From: DASUSH01 sp963785155
GTDB taxonomy: Bacteria; Actinomycetota; Thermoleophilia; Solirubrobacterales; 70-9
Length of the DNA stretch: 64,000 nt
Reading direction: 5' to 3'
Assembly: GCA_963785155.1 (NCBI GenBank)
Contig: CAWAUB010000009.1
Coordinates: 62,001 to 126,000 of the forward strand
The notes under the pieces were generated by a model, which was not told the DNA's origin, ran no database searches, and saw nothing but the letters and a program-made list of their open reading frames with translations. The translations under genes and the position numbers were made by a program. Below are positions 9,006-17,307 of the stretch, in pieces (the stretch's first letter is position 1; every line of letters starts with the position of its first letter).

Positions 9006-11213
9006 CTATCCGAAGCGCTCGGTGCGCTTGCAGCCCGCGAGCTTCACGGTAAGCGGCCCGTCGGTGGTGACTGCAAGCTCGGCGTCGCAGCTGAGCTTCG
9101 CCCGCTTCGGGCTGACCGTGAGCTTGCTCAGGTTCGTGACGTTCAGCTCGAGCCTGTCGGCCGCCTTCGCCTCCACCGGCTCGCCCCACTCCTTCGCCCG
9201 CTCGGTGAACGGGACCGGTGCCAAACCACCGTTCAGGCTGCCGCCGCCGCTCGTCGTCGCGCCCGGTTCGGGATCGTCGAGGCCGAAACCGCGCGAGACC
9301 GCGTCGACCTCGCCGATCGGAGCCTCGCCCGAGGCGTCGCGAAGCCGCATCCCCGACAGCCAGTAGGCGTGGTCGGCGACGGTCTTCACGTTGGCGAAGT
9401 CCATCGCCGGGTTGAGGACGTAGCTGACGTGGTGCGGGTTGCGGTCGACCTCGTGGGTGCCGAGGAACTCCGCGGCCGGCGCGTACTCGTCGTTGATCGC
9501 GAGGAGGAAGTGGTCGGCCGAGAAGAGGTCGAAGGCGTAGCGGTAGCCGAGGTCGTCGAAGGTCTGCGCCTGAGCGGCCGCGCTCGCGACCGGGACGAGC
9601 TCGTCGGCCGCCCCGTTCCAGATCAGGAACGGGATGTTGCGGACCGAGGCGAGCATCCGGTTCGTGTTGCTGGCCGCGCCGCCGGGGGCCGGGTCGCCTG
9701 GGGGCACCCAGATGCCGAGCCCGGGCGGGCCGACGACCGGGTTCGCGCGCGCGAACAGGTCCGGGTACTGGGCGGCGAACTTGTAGGTGCCGTAGCCCCC
9801 CATCGAGTAGCCGGAGATCGAGGTCCAATCCGAGTCCAGCCTGTACAGGCGCGCGACCTCCGCCCACACCTCGAACGTGTCGGCGCCGGCGTGGCCCCAG
9901 TACCAGCCGTCGGGCCCCCGGCCCGCCGGGGTGATCACGATCGACCCGCGGCCGCGCTCACCGATCTGGGACTGGTTCTTGGTACCCGTGAACTGGTTGT
10001 AGTTCGCCGCCAGTGAATGGAGCAGCAGGGTCAGCCCGTAGCCCTTGTTGGGCTGCGGCTTCTCGGGGACGTAGACGGAGTAGGGCTGAAGACGGCCGCT
10101 CAACTCGCCGAGGCAGTCGTCGGGCTCGCCGCAGGGGCGACCGAACTCGGCGCCCTCGCCGGTGTCGAAGCGGGAGTTCAGGATCCGGTTGAGCGGTCCC
10201 GTGGTCGGGGTGCCGCCGGGCTCGTCGCGCATCTGGTCGGAGACGCCGCGCTCGAGCTTGCCGAAGTCGACGGTCGCGTGGAAGGGCGCGAGGTCACCGG
10301 AACTGAGCGCGCCTGCCTGGCCCTTGTCGCGCCACCAGCCCGGGTCGGTCAGTGCGCCGGTCACCGTCGGCAGCGGCTCCGAGCCGCGGAAGGCCAGGTT
10401 GAAGAAGGCGGGCGGGTTGGCGATCCCGCCGGCGCCGCCGGGTGTCGTCGGGCTCGAATCCCCCGCCGGGATCAGGTAGGAGTCGTTGGCGGCATCCCAG
10501 AGGCCCACGCCCGCGGAGAGACGGACCTTCTCGGTGCCGGGGTCCCACGCCGAATGCGGGACGCGCAGGTCGAACTGGTTGCGCTTCGTCGAGACCTTCA
10601 CCGATACGGGCTCGGCCGTCCCGCCGGCCGTCGGGACGATCTCCGCCTCGCCGCCGTGGACGGTGAGGAAGTACTCGGCGCGCATGCTCGCGTTCGCGCC
10701 ATGCGGCACCTCCACCGGCTCGGGCGAGTCGCCGATCGCGATCGTCGCCGCAACCTTCTCCGGGTCCTCGAGCGCGTTGAGGGTGATCCGGAACGCGGTC
10801 TCCTTCGCAAGCGGCTTCACCCGGAGCTCGACCAGGTCGGCCGCGTTGTCCATGTAGACCGGGTCGCGCGGGTAGGTGTAGGTGCCGTTCGGCGCGGAGA
10901 AGGTGTCGTCGGCGCGCGGATCGTTCGCATCGCGCCCGGAGCCTCGGGCGCCGTGGTCGTCGTAGAGGAAGTCCTGGTAGAGGAACTCGCCCTTCCGGTA
11001 CGCGGCGGCTCCGGAGACGAGGATCGGCTTCGCGACCCACGGGCCCTTGTTCTGCAGCTGCGGTGCGGGCTTCGGCGCCTTCGAGTAGAGGAGGTCGGGG
11101 CCGGGACGGGGATCGGCGGCGTCGTAGAGCGAGCTGCGCTTCGCCTGCGCCGGCGCGGCCAGAAGCGCGGCGCCGATCGCCGTGAGCAGCAGGATCCTTG
11201 TCGCGGTCTTCAT
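9006..11213 (-). CDS. Secreted alpha/beta hydrolase with N-terminal beta-sandwich domain
   Basis: 735 residues from ATG 11213, which overlaps the adenine deaminase stop as ATGA. A signal peptide (MKTATRILLLTAIGAALLAA) is followed by a beta-rich domain (about 60-300) resembling glucodextranase-type accessory domains, then an alpha/beta hydrolase domain (about 340-600). The nucleophile elbow GYSMGG is followed by 'YGTYKFAAQYPD', and 'FSADHFLL' near the end probably holds the catalytic histidine. Such enzymes are usually called PHB-depolymerase or feruloyl-esterase-like; the substrate is unknown. Only 24 bp separate it from the start of the WD40/RTX gene, so the two are probably co-transcribed. 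Confidence 0.78.
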   Translation of the reverse strand: MKTATRILLLTAIGAALLAAPAQAKRSSLYDAADPRPGPDLLYSKAPKPAPQLQNKGPWVAKPILVSGAAAYRKGEFLYQDFLYDDHGARGSGRDANDPRADDTFSAPNGTYTYPRDPVYMDNAADLVELRVKPLAKETAFRITLNALEDPEKVAATIAIGDSPEPVEVPHGANASMRAEYFLTVHGGEAEIVPTAGGTAEPVSVKVSTKRNQFDLRVPHSAWDPGTEKVRLSAGVGLWDAANDSYLIPAGDSSPTTPGGAGGIANPPAFFNLAFRGSEPLPTVTGALTDPGWWRDKGQAGALSSGDLAPFHATVDFGKLERGVSDQMRDEPGGTPTTGPLNRILNSRFDTGEGAEFGRPCGEPDDCLGELSGRLQPYSVYVPEKPQPNKGYGLTLLLHSLAANYNQFTGTKNQSQIGERGRGSIVITPAGRGPDGWYWGHAGADTFEVWAEVARLYRLDSDWTSISGYSMGGYGTYKFAAQYPDLFARANPVVGPPGLGIWVPPGDPAPGGAASNTNRMLASVRNIPFLIWNGAADELVPVASAAAQAQTFDDLGYRYAFDLFSADHFLLAINDEYAPAAEFLGTHEVDRNPHHVSYVLNPAMDFANVKTVADHAYWLSGMRLRDASGEAPIGEVDAVSRGFGLDDPEPGATTSGGGSLNGGLAPVPFTERAKEWGEPVEAKAADRLELNVTNLSKLTVSPKRAKLSCDAELAVTTDGPLTVKLAGCKRTERFG

Positions 11214-12917
11214 CCGATGATCGGGTCGACGATCTCGAAGCGCCCGACGTCGACCAGTCCCTTGTCGGTGAGCTTCAGCTCCGGGATCACCTCGAGGCCG
11301 AGGAACGATAAAGACATGAACGGGTCGTCGAGCCGGGTGCCCAGTGAACGCGCCGCGTCGAGCGCGGCACGGTGCAGCGCGCTCGACCTCGGATGCGTCG
11401 AGCGGGGACATCAGCCCCGCCACCGGAAGGGAGAGGGCGGCGAGCACCTCGCCGCCGCGGACCGCGACGAGCCCACCGCCGAGCTCGGCGAGGGCGCGGC
11501 CGGCGTGCTCGACCTCGGCGAGGCTCGTGCCCGCGACGATCAGGTTGTGGTGGTCGTGGGCGACGCTCGAGCCGATCGCGCCGTCGCGCAGGCCGAATCC
11601 GCGCACGAGCGCGACCGCCGACCCGCTCGCGCCGGTGTGGCGCTCGATCGTCGCCAGGAGCGCGAGGTCACGCTCGGGGTCGGCGGCAAGCGCGCCGTCC
11701 GCGATCGGCGCCTCCGCCTCGCCCGCACCGGTGACGATCGCCCCCGGGACGACCTCGATCACCCGCGCGCGGCTCCCGGGACCGGCCGCGACGCGGAGGT
11801 CCACCCGGTCCCAGTCGACGTGAACGCTCGGCGGCGGCAGGCCAGGTATGCGCGGCGGGTGCAGCGACTCGCCGTCAGCGGCGACCAGCTTGCCGCCGTG
11901 GTAGGTGCGCAGGGCGTCGAAGCGCTCGAGGTCGGCGAGCACGGCGATGTCGGCGCGGCGGCCCGGCGCGAGCGCGCCACGGTCCGCCAGCCCGAACCAC
12001 TCGGCCGGGTTCAGGGTGACCATCTGGATCGCCGTGACCGGGTCGACCCCCGCCGCGACCGCCATCCGCAGGTGGTGGTCCAGGTGGCCACGCTCGAGCA
12101 GGTCGGTGACCGGCACGTCGTCGTTGACGAACATCAACCGGCGGCTCGACTCCGGCGTGATCAGCGGCAGCAGAGCTTCCAGGTCACGCGCCGGCGTGCC
12201 CTCGCGGATCATCACCCGCATCCCGGCGCGCAGCTTCTCGCGGGCCTCCTCGAGCGTCGTCGCCTCGTGGTCGGAGCCGGGACCCGCCGCAACGTACGCA
12301 GCGAGGTCGCGTCCCGAGACGCCGGGAGCATGGCCGTCGACCGGCCGCTGTCCGGCCGCGGCGACCTTCGCCGCCAGCCCGGAGTCGCCCGCGATCACCC
12401 CCGGGAAGTTCATGACCTCGGCCAGCCCGATCACGCCCTCGAGGCCGAGCAGCTCCTCGATCTCCGCCGTTTCGAGGCGCGCGCCCGAGGTCTCGAGCGG
12501 GCTGGCGGGAACGCAGGAGGACGCCATCACGAGGATGTCGGCGGGTGCCCCCCTTGCCGCGTCGAGCATCCAGCGAACGCCGGCGACCCCGAGCACGTTG
12601 GCGATCTCGTGCGGGTCGCTGACGACCGCGCCGGTCCCGCGCGCGCTGACCACGCGGGCGAACTCGTAGGGCGCGAGGAAGCTGCTCTCCACGTGGATGT
12701 GGCCGTCGATGAACGCCGGGGCGACGAAGGCCCCGTCGAGGTCGACGACCTCCTCCGCGTCCCAACCCTCCCCGACTCCGGCGATCCGCCCGCCCGCGAT
12801 CGCCACGTCGGCGTCGTATACCTCCGACGAGAGGACGTTGACCAGCCGGCCGCCCCGCAACAGCAGGTCCGCCGGGCGGTCGCCGCGGGCGACCTCGATC
12901 AGGGCAGAGCGGTCCAC
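11210..12917 (-). CDS. ade: Adenine deaminase (one frameshift)
   Basis: Converts adenine to hypoxanthine and ammonia in purine salvage. About 569 residues starting at GTG 12917. Visible family features are the metal-binding HIHVESS motif (about residues 74-80), 'VSDPHEIANVLG', 'HAPGVSGRDLAAYVAAGPGSDHE' (written here as the region around residue 195-215) and the C-terminal segments 'AHDHHNLIV' and 'FMSLSFLGLEVIPELK'. One base, probably a G in the GCGCGC run near 11381, is missing. The correct C-terminus lies in the next frame and ends at TGA 11210-11212. Without that correction the gene appears falsely fused to the downstream hydrolase. It is divergent from marC through a very short promoter region. 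Confidence 0.87.
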
Positions 12918-12922
12918 AGGCG

Positions 12923-12932
12923 AGGATAGGGT
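12923..12932. promoter_or_regulatory. Overlapping divergent -10 boxes for ade and marC
   Basis: The 23-bp gap between ade (minus, GTG 12917) and the MarC gene (plus, GTG 12941) contains TAGGGT at 12927-12932, 8 nt before the MarC start, and on the other strand TATCCT (complement of 12923-12928), 5 nt before the ade start. The two -10 boxes overlap by two bases. There is no room for a ribosome site, so both mRNAs are predicted to be leaderless. Confidence 0.5.
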
Positions 12933-12940
12933 CGCATCGA

Positions 12941-13565
12941 GTGGGCCTCGACTTCTACGTTCAGGCGATCGTCTCCGTCCTGGTGATCACGGATCCGATC
13001 ACCAGGGGAATCTTCTTCAAGACGCTCACGGAGCACGAGCCCGAGAACCGGCGCAAATACGTCCGGACGATCACGATCACCGTCGCGATCGTGCTCGGCA
13101 TCTCGGCCGTGGCGGGCAAGGAGATGCTCGACGCCGATCGGGATCGACCTCGGCGCGTTCGGCATCGCCGGCGGCATCGTCGTCGCCATGATGGGCTTCG
13201 AGATGCTGTTCGGCGGTGAGCCGAGCCGCGCCCAGGGCGGCGAGGAGGCGCACGAGGAGCCGGAGAGCTTCAAGGGGAGCGTGATCGTGCCCTACGCGAT
13301 CCCGTTCGTGGCCGGACCGGGGGCGATCACCCTGGTGATCACGCTCGCGGCGTCGACCGACAACTTCGAGGGCACGCTCGCGGCGCTGATCGCCGTTGCG
13401 GTCGCCGTCTTCCTGCTCCCGATCTGCCACCTCTTCCTCTCCGAGAAGGTGAACATGTCGGAGACGGCGATCGGGATCGCGACGAAGTTCGGCGGCCTGA
13501 TCATCGCGACGATCGGGATCCAGCTGATGCTGAACGGCATCGACAACTTCTTCGGGATCACCTGA
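12941..13565 (+). CDS. MarC family integral membrane protein (one frameshift)
   Basis: About 207 residues, normal for the MarC/UPF0056 family. The first part reads MGLDFYVQAIVSVLVITDP, with the family's conserved 'DP' near the start. The frame breaks near 13130, and the second frame continues 'PIGIDLGAFGIAGGIVVAMMG', then 'IVPYAIPFVAGPGAIT', a MarC hallmark, and three further hydrophobic segments. One indel near 13128-13132 restores the whole protein. MarC proteins have six predicted helices and unproven transport function; they are not multiple-antibiotic-resistance determinants despite the name. GTG start with a leaderless -10 box. Confidence 0.8.
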
Positions 13566-14144
13566 GCGTGCGGAGACGCGCCGCTGCAGCTCGTCCTCGT
13601 CCGCCATGGCGAGACCGAGTGGAGCCGCAACAAGAAGCACACCGGCCGTACCGACATCCCGCTCACCGAGAACGGGGTGGCGGAGGCGAAGAAGGCCGGG
13701 CCGCTGCTCGAGGGCTTCGACTTCACGCGGGTCCTGTCGAGCCCGCTCGGGCGGGCGGTCGAGACCTGCCGGCTCGCCGGGCTCGGCGACCGTGTGGAGA
13801 CCGACGAGGACCTGCTCGAGTGGGACTACGGCGACTACGAGGCCATCACGACCGCCGAGATCCACGAGACCCGCCCGGACTGGAACCTCTGGCGCGACGG
13901 CTGCCCGGACGGGGAGAGCGCCGCCGAGGTCGGCGCGCGAGCCGACCGGACCCTCGCGAAACTCGCCGGCGAGTCGGGGGACGTGGCGATTTTCGGCCAC
14001 GGCCACAGCCTGCGCGTGCTCGCCGCCCGCTGGATCGAGCTGGACCCGGCCGAGGGCGCGCGCTTCGTGCTCGCGACGGCCACCCTGAGCGTGCTCGGCT
14101 GGGAGCACGACTGGCACGCGTTCCGTACCTGGAATTCTCGCTGA
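13566..14144 (+). CDS. Histidine phosphatase (phosphoglycerate mutase-like) family protein
   Basis: The frame carries the catalytic RHGETEW motif near 13602, 'SSPLGRAVET' and the second histidine in 'FGHGHSLRVLA', which together define the branch-2H phosphatase/PGAM fold. About 190 residues. There is no ATG/GTG/TTG in frame before RHGE. The nearest start, GTG 13568, is one frame off, so an indel between 13571 and 13585 is likely, giving a start such as M-x-GDAPLQLVLVRHGE. It lies directly after the MarC stop and is probably in the same transcript. Substrate unknown: fructose-2,6-bisphosphatase-like, alpha-ribazole phosphatase or broad-specificity phosphatase are all possible. Confidence 0.8.
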   Translation, partial: ACGDAPLQLVLVRHGETEWSRNKKHTGRTDIPLTENGVAEAKKAGPLLEGFDFTRVLSSPLGRAVETCRLAGLGDRVETDEDLLEWDYGDYEAITTAEIHETRPDWNLWRDGCPDGESAAEVGARADRTLAKLAGESGDVAIFGHGHSLRVLAARWIELDPAEGARFVLATATLSVLGWEHDWHAFRTWNSR

Positions 14145-14203
14145 CGCGCGCGGCTGGTACGGTCCCGGCGCAGGCATAAGCGAGTACGGGAATGGGGAGC
14201 AGG

Positions 14204-14926
14204 ATGAGATTTCGAGCCTTTTTGGTCGCAGCGTCTGTTGCCGCACTGGCACTCGCCGTCGGCATGTCCACGATCGCCGGCGCCACGCCGCGGGCAGCTT
14301 CGCCCGAGGCCAAGGAGGCCTGCGAGAAGCTCAAGGACAAGATCAAGGGCAAGAAGGGCAAGGCAAAGGACCGGGCCAAGGCCAAGTACAAGAAGTGCCT
14401 CGAGGACTACGACGAGGCGAACGCCGGCGGCGGGACGACCGATCCTGGCGGCGGCACGACCGACCCGGGTGGCGGCACCACTGATCCCGGCGGCGGCACC
14501 GGCACCGGTTCGCCCCAGTGCACGAGCCTCGATAGCTGCCCGCAACTGACCCGCAATGACGCTGCGGGGCAGCAGGCGTTCGGCAGCCAGATCCGACTCG
14601 AGCGGTATTCATTCGGCTCGAGCGGACAGACGGCTGAGTACTACCGGCTCTTCTTCTATCCAAACGGCGTCTTCCGCGGTTACATAGTCGACTGGAACTC
14701 GGTGGGCGGCGAGAGCTGCCGCCAGGGAAGCCTCTCGACGGCCAACTGGTCCTTCAAGGCCGGGTACACCTACACGGTGAACGGCGGCGGCGTGCTGGTC
14801 GTGATCAACCTCGGCTCCGGGACGGAGATCTTCGACTTCCGCAACGGCGCGGGAAGCTCGGTCTACGTGGGCCCCAACGGGACCCACTTCGAGAACAACC
14901 CGCAGATGACCGACAACGCCTGCTGA
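14204..14926 (+). CDS. Small secreted protein with lysine-rich and GGGTTDP repeat linker
   Basis: 240 residues. The start chosen is ATG 14204 (MRFRAFLVAASVAALALAVG) because GGGGAGCAGG lies just upstream and the residues form a clean signal peptide. After cleavage near ATP come a lysine-rich helix (KDKIKGKKGKAKDRAKAK), three to four GGGTTDP units (14430-14500) as a flexible linker and a C-terminal beta-rich domain of about 130 residues with four cysteines. No recognised family. It converges on the SDR gene with only 1 bp between them. Confidence 0.7.
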   Translation: MRFRAFLVAASVAALALAVGMSTIAGATPRAASPEAKEACEKLKDKIKGKKGKAKDRAKAKYKKCLEDYDEANAGGGTTDPGGGTTDPGGGTTDPGGGTGTGSPQCTSLDSCPQLTRNDAAGQQAFGSQIRLERYSFGSSGQTAEYYRLFFYPNGVFRGYIVDWNSVGGESCRQGSLSTANWSFKAGYTYTVNGGGVLVVINLGSGTEIFDFRNGAGSSVYVGPNGTHFENNPQMTDNAC

Positions 14927-14927
14927 G

Positions 14928-15635
14928 CTAGAACGTCGTCCTCGTCGGCGCGATCTCGAGGTCGCGCACGGTGATCTCGGCGGGCAGCGTGTAGCACCAG
15001 AGGATCACGTCGGCGAGCTGCTCGGCGGTCATGAAGTCAGGATGGCCGAGCATCTCGTCGTACTGCTCGAAGGTGATCCCCATCTGCTCGTGGATCGCGG
15101 TGCGGACGTACCCCGGAGCGAGGTTGACGACGCGCAGGCCCTGCTTGCCGTAGGCGAGCCGCAGGGACTCGCCGAAGGCGCGGAGGCCGTACTTGGAGGC
15201 GGTGTATCCGAGGGCCGCCGGTCCGGGCTGGCGATCGCTGACCGAGCTGACGTTGACGATCGTTCCGGAGCCCGCATCGAGCATGCCGCCGATGACGATC
15301 CGGGCGGCGTTCATCGACCCGATCAGGTTCGTTTCGACATCGCGCCCGAAGCGGTCGGGCGGGGCGTCGTGAAACTCGTGCATGTCGAAGGTCCCGGCGC
15401 TCGAGACCAGGCAGCCGGTGGCGCCGTGCTCGGACTCGGCGGAGCGGATCGCCTCCTCCAGCGCGAAGTAGTCGGTGACGTCTGCGATGACGTGGGTCAC
15501 GCCCCCGGCATCGTCCTCGGCCGGCCGCTCGAGTGAGATCCCGAGGACCGTGTGGCCCTCCGCGGCAAATGCCGCCGTGGCCGCCCGGCCGATGCCTGAA
15601 CTCGCCCCGGTGATCACCACCAGTGGCTTGCTCAT
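14928..15635 (-). CDS. Short-chain dehydrogenase/reductase (SDR)
   Basis: 235 residues, a classical SDR. The NAD(P)-binding TGASSGIG motif is at residues 10-17, 'NVSS' gives the catalytic serine, and YTASKYG (YxxxK) the tyrosine and lysine; 'APGYVRTAIHEQ' matches the substrate loop. Cofactor preference and substrate cannot be assigned. Its ATG (15633-15635) directly abuts the hairpin of the conserved leader element described separately. It is downstream of pgi on the same strand, but a 55-bp gap with that leader suggests its own control. Confidence 0.88.
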   Translation of the reverse strand: MSKPLVVITGASSGIGRAATAAFAAEGHTVLGISLERPAEDDAGGVTHVIADVTDYFALEEAIRSAESEHGATGCLVSSAGTFDMHEFHDAPPDRFGRDVETNLIGSMNAARIVIGGMLDAGSGTIVNVSSVSDRQPGPAALGYTASKYGLRAFGESLRLAYGKQGLRVVNLAPGYVRTAIHEQMGITFEQYDEMLGHPDFMTAEQLADVILWCYTLPAEITVRDLEIAPTRTTF

Positions 15636-15697
15636 CGCCTGTAGAGGCGATCGAGCCGAACCGGAAGCGAAGCTGAGGATTCGGCGATTTTCAATTT
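15634..15697 (-). promoter_or_regulatory. Conserved leader element, copy 1 (start-codon hairpin plus conserved block)
   Basis: In the SDR mRNA sense this element comprises GAAAAT, a conserved block (complement of 15654-15690, containing agccgaaccgg and gaggattcggcgatt on the plus strand) and a 7-bp hairpin (arms 15634-15640 and 15645-15651, loop GTAG). The right arm runs into the AT of the start ATG. A copy with about 84% identity and no gaps lies at the same distance from the gene at 63914, with two compensatory changes in the hairpin. GCCGAATC and GGTTCGGC inside the block can form a second 8-bp stem. A regulatory RNA or a mobile promoter-leader are both possible. Confidence 0.6.
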
Positions 15698-17307
15698 GAG
15701 TCGCGGAAGCGGCGGATCAGCTCGGTCGTCGAGCTGTCGTGCTCGTTGGTCTCCGTGCCCTTCAGCTCGGGGATGATCCGCTTCGCGAGGACCTTGCCCA
15801 GCTCGACGCCCCACTGATCGAAGGAGTCGATCCCCCAGACCGTGCCCTGGGTGAAGACGCTGTGCTCATACAGCGCGACGAGTGAGCCGAGGCTGTGTGG
15901 GGTGAGGCGGTCGGCGACGATCACGTTCGAGGGCCGATTGCCCTCGAAGGTCCGCGCGGGGACCAGCTCCTCGGCGGTGCCCTCGGCGCGGACCTGATCG
16001 GCGGTCTTGCCGAAGGCAAGCGCCTCGGCCTGCGCGAGCACGTTGGCGATCAGCTTCTCGTGGTGGTCGGAGAGCGGGTTGAGGGTCTCGGTGAAGGCGA
16101 TGAAGTCGCAGGGGATCAGCTTCGTCCCCTGGTGAATCAGCTGGTAGAAGGAGTGCTGGCCGTTCGTCCCGGGCTCGCCCCAGTAGATCGCGCCCGTCTC
16201 GTAGTCGACCTCGGCGCCGTCGAGACGGACGTGCTTGCCGTTCGACTCCATCGTCAGCTGCTGGAGATAGGCGGGGAAGCGCTTCAGGTACTGCTCGTAG
16301 GGGAACACGCCGACCGTCTGCGCGCCGAAGAAGTCGCCGTACCAGACCGCCAGCATCCCCATCAGGGCGGGGAGATTGGCCTCGGTCGGCGCCTCGAGGA
16401 AGTGCTCGTCGATCGCGTGGAAGCCGGCGAGCATCTCCGCGAACGCCTCGGGCCCGATCGCGAGCATCGTCGAGAGCCCGATCGCCGAGTCCATCGAGTA
16501 GCGGCCTCCCACCCACTCCCAGAAGCCGAACATGTTGTCGGTGTCGATGCCGAACGCCGAGACCTCCTCGGCGTTGGTCGAAACCGCGACGAAGTGCTTC
16601 GCGATCGCCGCCTCGTCGCCGCCCAGCCCGGCGAGCGCCCAGTCGCGGGCCGAGTGGGCGTTGGTCATCGTCTCCAGCGTCGTGAACGTCTTCGAGGAGA
16701 TGATGAAGAGCGTCTCCTCGGCGTCGAGGTCCTGGGTCGCCTCGGCGAAGTCGGTGCCGTCGACGTTCGAGACGAAGCGGAAGGTCATGTCGCGCCGCGA
16801 GTAGTGGCGCAGCGCCTCGTAGGCCATCACGGGCCCGAGGTCGGAGCCGCCGATACCGATGTTGATCACGTTGCGGATCGGCTTGCCGGTCTGGCCCTTC
16901 CACTCGCCGTCGCGGATGCGGTCCGCGAAGGCCCCCATCCGGTCGAGGACCTCGTGGACCTCCTTGACGACGTCGGTCCCATCGACGACGAGCGAGCGGT
17001 CGCGTGGCATCCGCAGGGCGACGTGCAGGACCGAGCGGTCCTCGGTGACGTTGATCCGGTCGCCGCGGAACATCGCCTCGCGGCGGTCGGCCAGGCCCGC
17101 CTCGTCAGCGAGTTGGACGAGAAGGCGCATGGTCTCGTCGGTGATGCGGTTTTTTGAATAGTCGAGGTAGAGGCCGGCGCCCTCGGCGGTCAGGCGGGTG
17201 CCGCGGTCCGGGTCGCCGGCGAAGAGGTCACGCAGATGGGTTCCGGCAATCTCCGAGTGGTGCCGGTCGAGTGCCTGCCAGGCGTCAAGCTCGCGCGGGG
17301 AGCTCAC
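15691..17307 (-). CDS. pgi: Glucose-6-phosphate isomerase
   Basis: Interconverts glucose-6-phosphate and fructose-6-phosphate in the cytoplasm. 538 residues from GTG 17307, which overlaps the sugar-porter stop as GTGA; the longer open frame upstream is only the transporter's shadow. Family motifs: 'NIGIGGSDLGPVMAYEAL', 'ISSKTFTTLETMTNA', 'GGRYSMDSAIGLS' (catalytic and phosphate-binding region) and 'FDQWGVELGKVLA' close to the C-terminus. Length is typical for bacterial Pgi. Coupling to an MFS sugar porter suggests that imported hexose is fed straight into glycolysis or the pentose phosphate genes found at 36-51 kb. Confidence 0.95.
   Translation of the reverse strand: MSSPRELDAWQALDRHHSEIAGTHLRDLFAGDPDRGTRLTAEGAGLYLDYSKNRITDETMRLLVQLADEAGLADRREAMFRGDRINVTEDRSVLHVALRMPRDRSLVVDGTDVVKEVHEVLDRMGAFADRIRDGEWKGQTGKPIRNVINIGIGGSDLGPVMAYEALRHYSRRDMTFRFVSNVDGTDFAEATQDLDAEETLFIISSKTFTTLETMTNAHSARDWALAGLGGDEAAIAKHFVAVSTNAEEVSAFGIDTDNMFGFWEWVGGRYSMDSAIGLSTMLAIGPEAFAEMLAGFHAIDEHFLEAPTEANLPALMGMLAVWYGDFFGAQTVGVFPYEQYLKRFPAYLQQLTMESNGKHVRLDGAEVDYETGAIYWGEPGTNGQHSFYQLIHQGTKLIPCDFIAFTETLNPLSDHHEKLIANVLAQAEALAFGKTADQVRAEGTAEELVPARTFEGNRPSNVIVADRLTPHSLGSLVALYEHSVFTQGTVWGIDSFDQWGVELGKVLAKRIIPELKGTETNEHDSSTTELIRRFRDSN

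Noticed and set aside
9006..12917. A 1303-residue open frame that would fuse adenine deaminase to a secreted hydrolase
   Set aside because: The junction reads as arginine-rich nonsense, the hydrolase has its own signal peptide and ATG, and a 1-nt shift near 11381 restores the proper deaminase end with an ATGA overlap.
10017..12929. A 970-residue plus-strand frame opposite ade and the hydrolase
   Set aside because: Composition is arginine/valine/glycine-rich with no domain, typical of the antisense of GC-rich genes.
14430..14500. Short tandem repeat (GGCGGCACGACCGA type)
   Set aside because: In frame and explained by the GGGTTDP linker of the small secreted protein.
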